From Streptomyces sp. CA-210063 (GTDB lineage Bacteria; Actinomycetota; Actinomycetes; Streptomycetales; Streptomycetaceae): a stretch of 64,000 bases of DNA. The translations under genes and the position numbers were made by a program. The DNA lies in NCBI RefSeq assembly GCF_024612015.1, contig NZ_CP102512.1, forward strand, positions 4,898,001 through 4,962,000, read 5' to 3'. The notes under the pieces were generated by a model. It did no database searches and was not told where the DNA came from. It saw only the letters and a program-made list of their open reading frames with translations. Position 1 is the first letter of the stretch; each line of letters opens with the position of its first letter. Positions 8,576-16,105 of the stretch are shown one piece after another.

Positions 8576-9223
8576 TCAGGCCCGTTTCGGCCCGGTGATC
8601 GCCTCGTCGATCACGAAGCCCTTGGCAGGGCCTTCGGGGATGACGATCTCCCTGCCGTAGGGGACACGGTGGATGTCCTCCCAGTCGGCCTTGTCGGGGC
8701 GGGGCCCGGTGAGGAGGGTGACGGCGCCCTGGCCGTCGTAGTCGTCGATGATCATGTAGACGGGGATGCCCGCGCGGGCATACTCGCGGCGCTTGCGGAC
8801 TCGGTCACGCTCCTGGTTGCTCTTGCCAGGGGAGACGACTTCGACGATCATCGCGACAGCATGAGCCTTGATCCCGAGGCCGTCCTCGTCCTCGACCAGC
8901 TCCACGTCCCTAGGAGCCACGAGACCGTCCGGAACCCACGCCCTGCGTGTATGGATCACGTTCGTGTCGTTCCAGGCGCCGTACTCGCTGCCCTTCAAAT
9001 AAAGCGCTAGGGCGTCCCGCAAGCGGTTGACGACCTGAGCATGTGCAAAGCGACCGGTGGGCGACACCTCGATGGCTCCCTCGATGATCTCAGCGCGGTA
9101 GCCCTCGGGGAGTTCCATGGCCTTCCATAGCTGCCACAGACCCTCGTCCTGGTTGGGTCCGTTCACGAATTCAGCCCCAGCCTCGGACATGGTCTCGGGC
9201 CTCTCATGTGCAAGAGCGGTCAA
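8576..9223 (-). CDS. Uma2 family (DUF820) putative endonuclease
   Basis: Start is TTG at 9223, with GGAGGAGG 8-10 bases upstream. The 215-aa product has the Uma2/PD-(D/E)XK-like layout. It shows YRAEIIEGAIEVSP with the early acidic residue, then HAQVVNRLRDAL, then PDGLVAPRDVEL, then the catalytic-core-like AMIVEVVSPGKSNQERDRVRK, and finally YARAGIPVYMIIDD. This family is widespread in Streptomyces and cyanobacteria; the fold is nuclease-like but substrates are poorly known. It appears monocistronic, and convergent with the large gene ending at 8535. Confidence 0.85.
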   Translation of the reverse strand: MTALAHERPETMSEAGAEFVNGPNQDEGLWQLWKAMELPEGYRAEIIEGAIEVSPTGRFAHAQVVNRLRDALALYLKGSEYGAWNDTNVIHTRRAWVPDGLVAPRDVELVEDEDGLGIKAHAVAMIVEVVSPGKSNQERDRVRKRREYARAGIPVYMIIDDYDGQGAVTLLTGPRPDKADWEDIHRVPYGREIVIPEGPAKGFVIDEAITGPKRA

Positions 9224-9353
9224 GGTGGCACCTCCTCCTCAAGTGTGGGCTTGGCGTGCTTGGCACACAAGCAACGCCGTCACGTTAGGCAGCCATACGG
9301 GCTCACCTGCGGAAACGTCCCCGGTTCACTCGAACTGGTGACGCAGGAACGAC

Positions 9354-9794
9354 TCACCCCACGAGCTCCTGGAGCCCCAGCTCGAACCACACCCCCTTCG
9401 CGAACCGCCCCGCCCGCCCGTCCGCGACCCCCCACCCGTCCGCCATCTCCGCCACGAGCGCCAGTCCCCGCCCCCAGCAGGCGGCGCCCACGTTCGCGGG
9501 CCGCACCACCACCGGTGGATCCGCGCTCTCGTCGAACACGCTCACCCGCAGCCGGGCCGGGGTGAGGCGGACCCGGAGCATGGCGGTGCCCTTGGTGTGC
9601 AGGTGGACGTTGGTGACGAGTTCGGAGGTGCACAGGGCGGCGGGCATGACGAGGTGTTCCCGGTCGTGGGTGAAGAGGACGGCTCGTACGAAGTCCCGGC
9701 AGAGGCGGGGTGCGGTGGCGTCCGCCTCGGCGAACAGGCTGTATTCGTGGGTGAGTTGGGCCGGGCGGTGGGCGGCACGGCGGGCTGGGTCCAT
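9354..9794 (-). CDS. ATP-binding protein, anti-sigma regulatory factor (HATPase_c_2) type
   Basis: The ATG at 9794 is preferred over the upstream in-frame start because AGGAG precedes it by 6 bases. The product of 146 aa matches the RsbW/SpoIIAB-like serine kinase fold: an N-box segment (CTSELVTNVHLHTKG), a G1-like segment (VSVFDESADPPVV) and a GRGLALVAEMADGWGV segment near the C-terminus. Such proteins in Streptomyces usually bind sigma factors or anti-anti-sigma partners. It is divergent from the XRE/DUF397 pair at 10028, a common arrangement in this genus. Confidence 0.85.
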   Translation of the reverse strand: MDPARRAAHRPAQLTHEYSLFAEADATAPRLCRDFVRAVLFTHDREHLVMPAALCTSELVTNVHLHTKGTAMLRVRLTPARLRVSVFDESADPPVVVRPANVGAACWGRGLALVAEMADGWGVADGRAGRFAKGVWFELGLQELVG

Positions 9795-10027
9795 GGGGGC
9801 TCCTGGTGAGGGGGAGGGAGTCGGGGGTCCCGCTGCTCGGCGATGGCGTTGCCCTCGCGGGTGCTCTGTCGGCTTATGGGCAGGGGAGGTGGACTGGTTT
9901 CGGTGCGTGACCGATTCCACACTCACCGTAGGACTAGAGGGCTTTCAGTTACAACCCAATCACCCTTATCGGTGGACCAACCTCCTCAACCACGGCAGAC
10001 TTCGGGTACGCCATCAAGGAGAGATCC

Positions 10028-10909
10028 GTGGGACTTCGCACCACCATCAGCGAGCGCCAGCGACGCCTGGGCTTCGAACTCAAACACCTGCGCGAACACG
10101 CGGGATTGACTGCTGCGGAGGCCGCCGAGCAGATCAAGATGGGCCGTGTTCAGCTGAGCCAGATCGAAACCGCGAAGACAACGATCCTCACCCCGCGACT
10201 CCGCGAACTCTGTGACCTCTACGGTTGTACAGATAAGGCCTACATCGAGTCACTGGTCGCCATGTCCGAGGCGACGGGCAAGGGCTGGTGGAGCGCACAC
10301 AAGAAGCGTCGGAGCATGGACGCTCTCAACACCGCCGAGCTGGAAGCGAGTTGTACCGCCCTTCGGATGCACCAGTCGCTTCTCATCCCCGGGCTCTTTC
10401 AGACGCCCGCGTACGCCGAAGCCATCTTCGCCAGTACGGGGCTGGGTTTCGAACGGAGCGAGGGGGCCCTTGAGTTCCGTATGGAACGGCAGAGGGTGCT
10501 CACCCGCGAGAACCCGCCCTCCGTGCACGCCGTGATCCACGAGTCGGCGCTGCACATGCAGTTCGGCGGAGCCAAGGTGCTCCGCGAGCAACTGCTGCAC
10601 CTCGTCGAGCTGGCACGGCTGCCCAACGTCACGATCCAGGTCTATCCGTTCAGCGCCCAGGTGTACGGGGCGGTCAGCGGCCACTTCGTTCACGTCGTTC
10701 CAGCGGTCCCGGCGCTGGGCACCGTACTGCTCGAACTTCCCGTAGGACTGCAGTACTTGGGCGACAGGCCGAGCCTGGAACAGTACGAGAGGCTGTTCCA
10801 GCATCTGGCCAAGAACGCCCTCGCCCCCATCGACGTATCGTTGGCCCCTGAAACACACTCGGTGAAGGACTCGCTGGCCCTCATCCAGCATGTGCTCTAC
10901 ACCCTCTAG
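10028..10909 (+). CDS. XRE-family HTH regulator with DUF5753 domain
   Basis: GTG start with GGAGAG 6 bases upstream. Residues about 8-65 form an XRE helix-turn-helix (LGFELKHLREHAGLTAAEAA, then VQLSQIET). The remaining about 200 residues match DUF5753, with EASCTALRMHQSLLIPGLFQ and TPAYAEAIF. This protein type in Streptomyces is typically paired with a DUF397 protein, and the DUF397 gene follows directly at 10920. The pair resembles a toxin-antitoxin-like or developmental regulatory couple. It is probably cytosolic and DNA-binding. Confidence 0.88.
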   Translation: MGLRTTISERQRRLGFELKHLREHAGLTAAEAAEQIKMGRVQLSQIETAKTTILTPRLRELCDLYGCTDKAYIESLVAMSEATGKGWWSAHKKRRSMDALNTAELEASCTALRMHQSLLIPGLFQTPAYAEAIFASTGLGFERSEGALEFRMERQRVLTRENPPSVHAVIHESALHMQFGGAKVLREQLLHLVELARLPNVTIQVYPFSAQVYGAVSGHFVHVVPAVPALGTVLLELPVGLQYLGDRPSLEQYERLFQHLAKNALAPIDVSLAPETHSVKDSLALIQHVLYTL

Positions 10910-10919
10910 GGAGGCCCCC

Positions 10920-11123
10920 ATGACTGAGCTCAACTGGCAGAAGTCGAGCTTCAGCGCGGGCCCCGAGGGCGAATGCCTCTACATAGCCACCACCCCCGAC
11001 GGCACCCTCCACCTCCGCGAGAGCGACGCACCCCACACCATCCTGGCCACCGGCCCCCACGGCCTCGCCGCCCTCCTGCGCCGCGTCAAGGCCGGCCCCG
11101 CCCGGGCCACCTCCGGACGGTAG
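10920..11123 (+). CDS. DUF397 domain protein
   Basis: The ATG at 10920 follows the XRE stop by 10 bases, with AGGGAGG upstream. The 67-aa product has the family signature LNWQKSSFS at the N-terminus, a central ECLYIAT strand, HLRESDAP and a C-terminal FLAALLRRV-like helix (here GLAALLRRVKAG). DUF397 proteins are small partners of XRE/DUF5753 regulators; the BldB-like systems are the best-known relatives. About 270 bases of C-rich low-complexity sequence with CCCAC repeats follow before the next gene. Confidence 0.87.
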   Translation: MTELNWQKSSFSAGPEGECLYIATTPDGTLHLRESDAPHTILATGPHGLAALLRRVKAGPARATSGR

Positions 11124-11394
11124 CGAGCGCGGGCGCGAGAAGCGCGGGCGCGGAAAGCACTGGCGGTCACGCCCAGCAGCCCTCAGCCGGGGGCCGGCGC
11201 CCCCTCGTCACCACCCGCCCCCCACACCCCACGCACCCCCACGCACCCACCCACCCCCACGCACCCGCCCACAGACCCATCCCTTATCCTCCCCGCACGC
11301 GCACAGTTCCCCCAGCAGCCCCACCTGCGCTGTAGCGCCCCACCTCCCCCATGCCGACACCGCACGTCCCCATGGGCCGAAAGGGCTGCCGCAC

Positions 11395-13785
11395 ATGACC
11401 GAGGGTCCTTCCCGGAGACCGATCGCAAGAGCGACGAGGCACCGTCGCAGGCGAGGTCGCCTGCGTACGACCGCCGTCGCCACCGCGATCTCCGCCGCCA
11501 CCGGCGGCGTCTACGCGCTGACCGCCGAAGCCGCCGTGACCTGCGCTTCTCCCACCTTCAAGCGGCAGCTCTTCGCCAACACCACCTTCTCCGGTACGCC
11601 GAAGAAGACGGACTGCGACGCGAAGATCAGCGAGAACTGGGGAACGGCGGCGCCCGCCACCACGCTGCCGAAGGACAACTTCGGCGTCCGCTGGACCCTG
11701 ACCCGCGACTTCGGCTCGGGCGGCCCGTTCACGTTCACCGCCACCGCCCGCGACGGCATCCGCGTCCACGTGGACGGCGAACGCAAGGTGAACATCTGGA
11801 AGAACGTTTCCTCGACCCAGCAGCAGACCGTCAACGTCACGATCCCCTCCGGCAAGCACACCCTCCGCGTCGACTACGTCAACTGGACCGGCGCGGCGAA
11901 CGTCTCCTTCGCCTACGCACCCCGCACCTCCGCCACCGTCGACAGGACCGCACCCCTCGCGCCCGCGAGCCCGAAGGTCTCCTACGACGAGAGCAGTGGT
12001 CACGCCAGGCTCACCTGGGCGGCCAACAAGGAGATGGACCTCGCCGGTTACCGCCTCTACCGGCGGCTGAAGGGCGACACCGCGTTCGGTGGCACCCCCC
12101 TCGCGACGACGACCGCCCCCTCGTACACCGACACGACCCTCCCGAGGACCGGCGACACGTACGAGTACCAGCTCCGCGCCCACGACAAGGCCGGCAACGC
12201 CTCCACCGGCTCGGCGGCCCAGTCCGTCACCACCGTCGACGAGACCGCCCCCGCCCTCCCCTACGACCTCGCCGTCACCGACGCCACCGACGGCAACAAG
12301 CTGACCTGGAAGGGCGTAGAGGAAGCGGAGAGCTACTTCATCTATCGGGCGACGGCCGCCGACGGGACCTACACGAAGATCGGCTCCTCCACCGGGACCT
12401 CCTTCTACGACGACACCGCCGCCGAGAAGTCCACGTACCACTACGCCATCGCCTCCGCCGACGCCTCCGGCAACGTCAGCGAGCGCACCGCCCCCGTCGT
12501 CTCCACCCGCGCCGACCGCACCGACCCGGCCGCGCCCACCGGTCTCGCCGCCGAGGGCACCGCCGACGGCACCGTCCTGACCTGGACGGCCAACACGGAC
12601 GACACCACGGCCTACCAGGTGTGGGTCAGGCGGCCGGGCCAGAGCGACTTCGCGTACCTCGACACGGCCACCGGCGTCACCACGTACACCGACACCGCCG
12701 CCGCCCCCGGCACCGAGTCCGCCTACCTGCTCCGCGCCGTCGACGAGGCCGGCAACGTCTCCGCCGGTTCGGCCACCGTGGCCGCGACCCGGCCGCACAA
12801 GGTCGCCCCCGTCCCGGGCGCCGACGCGGTCGTGGACCCGGACGGCGACGGGGACTTCACGAGCGTGCAGGCCGCGCTGAACGCGCTCGGCGCGGGCACG
12901 GCCGCCGACCCGAAGGTCATCCAGGTGAACCCGGGGACGTACAGGGAACTCGTCCAGGTCGACAACAAGTACGTCCGGATCGTGGGAGCCGGTGACGACC
13001 CGTCCCAGACCGTCATCACGTACGACAACGCCGCCGGCACCCCGACCGCCGACGGCACCGGCACGCTCGGCACACAGAACAGCCGGACCATGTACGTGAA
13101 GGGCTCGGACTTCCTCGCCCGCAACCTCACCATCGAGAACGCGTACGACGAGGCGGCGGGCAGCTACACGAACGAGCAGGCCGTCGCGCTGCTCACCCAG
13201 GCCGACCGGCTCGTCTTCGACCACGTCCGCTTCCTCGGCAACCAGGACACGCTCTTCCTGAAGTCGACGACGACCACGACCCCGAACCGGGTCTACTTCA
13301 CCGACTCCTACGTCGAGGGTGACGTCGACTTCGTCTGCGGCTACGCCACCGCCGTCTTCGACAACTCCACCTTCAAGCTCCTCAGCCGGGGCTCGAACAG
13401 CAACAACGGCTATGTGGCCGCCCCGTCCACGGACTCCTCCACCGGCTACGGCTTCCTGATCACCAACTCGACGCTGACCAGCGACGCCCCCGACGGCACG
13501 TACCACCTTGGCCGCCCCTGGGTGACCGCGTTCAGCGGCGCGAAGGGCAGCCTGGTGATCCGCGAGTCGTCGCTCCCGGCGGCCATCAAGGCGGCGCCGT
13601 ACCAGGACTGGGCCTCGAGCGGCACGACGTACTCATGGAAGGACTCCTTCTTCCGCGAGTACGCCAACACCGGCGCGGGCTCGGTCGCCTCGGCCACGGA
13701 GAACCGCCCCCAGCTCACCGCCGAGGAGGCCGCCTCGTACGAGAAGGCCGACTACCTGGGCGACTGGACCCCGGACCTCGACTGA
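11395..13785 (+). CDS. Secreted pectin methylesterase with PA14 and three fibronectin-III domains
   Basis: The 796-aa product starts with a twin-basic/hydrophobic signal sequence ending near ALTAEA. A PA14-type carbohydrate-binding domain spans about residues 50-180 (FGVRWTLTRDFGSGGPFTFT, DGIRVHVDGE). Three FN3 repeats follow, about 185-285, 286-375 and 378-470. The C-terminal half is a right-handed beta-helix pectinesterase with the expected sites: GTYRELVQV, a QAVAL Gln, catalytic Asp in GNQDTLFL, a second Asp in GDVDFVCG (VC for the usual IF) and GRPW Arg. It should demethylate plant pectin outside the cell. A terminator-like hairpin follows at 13852. Its PA14 domain is nearly identical to those of the next two genes. 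Confidence 0.9.
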   Translation: MTEGPSRRPIARATRHRRRRGRLRTTAVATAISAATGGVYALTAEAAVTCASPTFKRQLFANTTFSGTPKKTDCDAKISENWGTAAPATTLPKDNFGVRWTLTRDFGSGGPFTFTATARDGIRVHVDGERKVNIWKNVSSTQQQTVNVTIPSGKHTLRVDYVNWTGAANVSFAYAPRTSATVDRTAPLAPASPKVSYDESSGHARLTWAANKEMDLAGYRLYRRLKGDTAFGGTPLATTTAPSYTDTTLPRTGDTYEYQLRAHDKAGNASTGSAAQSVTTVDETAPALPYDLAVTDATDGNKLTWKGVEEAESYFIYRATAADGTYTKIGSSTGTSFYDDTAAEKSTYHYAIASADASGNVSERTAPVVSTRADRTDPAAPTGLAAEGTADGTVLTWTANTDDTTAYQVWVRRPGQSDFAYLDTATGVTTYTDTAAAPGTESAYLLRAVDEAGNVSAGSATVAATRPHKVAPVPGADAVVDPDGDGDFTSVQAALNALGAGTAADPKVIQVNPGTYRELVQVDNKYVRIVGAGDDPSQTVITYDNAAGTPTADGTGTLGTQNSRTMYVKGSDFLARNLTIENAYDEAAGSYTNEQAVALLTQADRLVFDHVRFLGNQDTLFLKSTTTTTPNRVYFTDSYVEGDVDFVCGYATAVFDNSTFKLLSRGSNSNNGYVAAPSTDSSTGYGFLITNSTLTSDAPDGTYHLGRPWVTAFSGAKGSLVIRESSLPAAIKAAPYQDWASSGTTYSWKDSFFREYANTGAGSVASATENRPQLTAEEAASYEKADYLGDWTPDLD

Positions 13786-13827
13786 CGCACGCGCCCCACG
13801 AGTCCCACGGGTCCCACGGGTCCCGTA

Positions 13828-13853
13828 CAACCAATCCCCCACCTCAACTGTCT
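13828..13853 (+). promoter_or_regulatory. Candidate ECF-type promoter motif (CAACC-N16-TGTCT)
   Basis: CAACC at 13828-13832 and TGTCT at 13849-13853 are 16 bases apart and are preceded by CCCGTA. The same arrangement occurs upstream of FG-GAP genes at 27667, 29436 and 36064. Here it overlaps the 5' edge of a hairpin, so it may be either a promoter for the gene at 14019 or coincidental. Confidence 0.35.
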
Positions 13854-13891
13854 GATCGTCGGCGGCAACGTCCCCGGCCGCCGACGATCAG
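13852..13891. terminator. Rho-independent-like hairpin after the pectinesterase gene
   Basis: A perfect 15-bp stem (CTGATCGTCGGCGGC at 13852-13866, complement at 13877-13891) encloses a 10-base loop. There is no long T tract, which is usual for Streptomyces terminators. Confidence 0.7.
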
Positions 13892-13910
13892 GCACCAGGC
13901 GTCACACACC

Positions 13911-13975
13911 AGGCACCAGACACAAGGCATCACCCACCAGGCACCAGGCACCAGACACAAGGCATCACCCACCAG
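13911..13975. repeat. Short tandem repeats in the leader before the second PA14 gene
   Basis: A 30-base unit beginning AGGCACCAGACACAAGG occurs at 13911-13940 and again at 13946-13975. Degenerate CACCAGGCGTCA pieces occur on both sides, up to about 14003. The repeats lie in the probable 5' untranslated region of the next gene; no function is evident. Confidence 0.8.
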
Positions 13976-14018
13976 GCGTCACACACCAGGCGTCAGGCAC
14001 CAGCGCCGAAGGACCCCC

Positions 14019-16025
14019 GTGATCCCGATAACCCCAGCCAGACGTACGACAGCCGTAGCCGCGACCGCGACCGCCGTCGTGCTCGCCACCGCGGGCGGAC
14101 TGCTCACCGCGGCCGCCGCGCCCGCGGCCGCCGCCGTGACCTGCACCTCGCCCGTCTACAAGCAGCAGTTCTTCGCCAACACCTCGTTCTCCGGTACGCC
14201 GAAGAAGACCCTCTGCGACAGCGCCATCGACCAGAACTGGGGCACCGGCGCGCCCACCTCCGGCCTGCCGAGCAACAACTTCGGCGTCCGCTGGAGCGTC
14301 ACCCGCGACTTCGGCTCCGGTGGCCCCTTCACCTTCACCGCCTCGGGCCTGGACGGCATCCGCGTCTACCTCGACGGCACCCGCAAGATCGACCTCTGGA
14401 AGAACGGCACGACGACCGTCTCCAAGACCGTCAACCTGACGATCCCGTCCGGCAAGCACACCCTCCGCGTCGACTACGTCAACTGGACCGGCTCCGCCAA
14501 GGTCAAGTTCACGTACGCGCCCCGCACTTCGGCCACGGTCGACAAGACCAGGCCCCTCGCGCCGACCGGCCTCGCCGCCACGTACTCCGCCGCCACCCAG
14601 CAGACCAAGCTGACCTGGTCGAAGAACAAGGAGATGGACCTCGCCGGGTACCGCGTGCACCGGCAGGTGGCGGGCAGCGGCAGCTGGAAGCTGCTGACCA
14701 CGACGACCGGCACCTCGTACACCGACACCACGCCCGCCAACGGGGCGAAGTACGAGTACCTCGTCGTGGCGATGGACAAGGCCGGGAACATCTCGCCCGA
14801 GACCGCGCGCACGACCGTGACCAGTACGGCCCTGGGCACCCCGACCGGGTTCACCGCCACCGGCACCGACACCGGCGTCGCCCTCTCCTGGAACGCCGTG
14901 CCCGGCGCGAGCCGCTACCGGGTGATCCGCACCGGCACGAACGTGCCCAGCGCCTCCTGGCAGCCCACCGGCACCTCGATGACCGACACGAGCGTGGCCC
15001 GCTCCGTCGACTTCACGTACAGGGTCGCGGCGGTCGACGCCAGCGGCGGCGCCGTCACCTACACCGCCGCCACGACCACGCGCCGCCTGGTCGCCGCTCC
15101 CACGGAACTCAAGGCGTTCCCGCAGTGGAGCTCGATCACCCTGACCTGGCGGATGGACGAGGACGAGGACACCGGCGGGGACTACCGGGGCTTCCACATC
15201 TACCGGTATCGCGAGGCGACCGGCAGCTGGATCAGGCTGCAGTACTGCGACCCCTACCGGCGCACCCTCGCCGACGGCAGTGTCCAGCACCTGTGCACGG
15301 ACTCCTCCCTCGAACCCGGCGACACCCACCGCTACGCGATCGCCGCGTACGACAAGTACGAGACGGATTCGGCCCGGACCGCCGAGGTGGTGGCCAAGGC
15401 CTCGACCGACGGTACGGGCCCCTCGGCCCCCGCCGCGACCGCGACGCCCTCGGACTGGGGCACCACCCTGACATGGAAGCCGGTGACCGACGCCGACCTG
15501 GACCGGTACTCGGTATGGCGGGGCACGACCGTCGTCGAGGGCGGCTCCACCGTCTGCTCCGCCCCGGAGCACATCGGCTACGCCGACGTCGACGAGACCT
15601 CGTACCGGGACGCCAACCCCGCGGACGGCGAGAAGCTCTGCTACGTCGTCCGGCCCGTCGACTTCGCCGAGAACGCCGGCGCCGGCACCACCCTCCACAT
15701 CACCGAACCGGACCTGAGGCCCACGGTGGAGACGCCCTCCGGCGCCACCCACACAGCCTGGGCGAGCGTCACGAGCTTCGGCACGGAGGTGGCGTTGACC
15801 CTGACGTCCCCCGCGGGCACGGAGGACTACTACGGCACCCGTGTCTCCCGCTGGAACCCGCAGACCGGCATCTTCGACCCGCTGCCCGAGTCGGACTACT
15901 CACCGCTCTACGACAGGGGCGTCCCGACCGGCACGACCCTCTGGTACCAGGTCTCCGGCGTACGCGAGGACGGCAGCAGCTCCCTGCCGGTCCTCGTGAG
16001 CGTGGCCGTACCGCCGCTCTCCTGA
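14019..16025 (+). CDS. Secreted PA14/fibronectin-III protein without recognised catalytic domain
   Basis: GTG at 14019 is chosen because AAGGA lies just upstream and the product then begins with ITPARRTTAVAATATAVV, a clear signal peptide ending near AAAA. The 668-aa protein has a PA14 domain (about 45-170) closely matching those of its two neighbours. About five FN3-like repeats follow, with conserved LTWSKNKEMDLAGYRVHR and YRVAAVDASG motifs. No pectinesterase-like or hydrolase motif is visible. It is probably an extracellular carbohydrate- or wall-binding protein. About 80 bases separate it from the next paralogue, so the two are likely cotranscribed. Confidence 0.82.
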   Translation: MIPITPARRTTAVAATATAVVLATAGGLLTAAAAPAAAAVTCTSPVYKQQFFANTSFSGTPKKTLCDSAIDQNWGTGAPTSGLPSNNFGVRWSVTRDFGSGGPFTFTASGLDGIRVYLDGTRKIDLWKNGTTTVSKTVNLTIPSGKHTLRVDYVNWTGSAKVKFTYAPRTSATVDKTRPLAPTGLAATYSAATQQTKLTWSKNKEMDLAGYRVHRQVAGSGSWKLLTTTTGTSYTDTTPANGAKYEYLVVAMDKAGNISPETARTTVTSTALGTPTGFTATGTDTGVALSWNAVPGASRYRVIRTGTNVPSASWQPTGTSMTDTSVARSVDFTYRVAAVDASGGAVTYTAATTTRRLVAAPTELKAFPQWSSITLTWRMDEDEDTGGDYRGFHIYRYREATGSWIRLQYCDPYRRTLADGSVQHLCTDSSLEPGDTHRYAIAAYDKYETDSARTAEVVAKASTDGTGPSAPAATATPSDWGTTLTWKPVTDADLDRYSVWRGTTVVEGGSTVCSAPEHIGYADVDETSYRDANPADGEKLCYVVRPVDFAENAGAGTTLHITEPDLRPTVETPSGATHTAWASVTSFGTEVALTLTSPAGTEDYYGTRVSRWNPQTGIFDPLPESDYSPLYDRGVPTGTTLWYQVSGVREDGSSSLPVLVSVAVPPLS

Positions 16026-16105
16026 ACGACTCCGAGCCGACGCGGAGGGGCGGCGCCGGAACAGGCCGGCGCCGCCTCCTCGACGCTGTACGACAGAAGG
16101 ACCTC

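Noticed and set aside
13911..13975. CRISPR-like or att repeats
   Set aside because: Only two full copies plus degenerate pieces, with no spacers and no associated genes; simple local duplication is sufficient.
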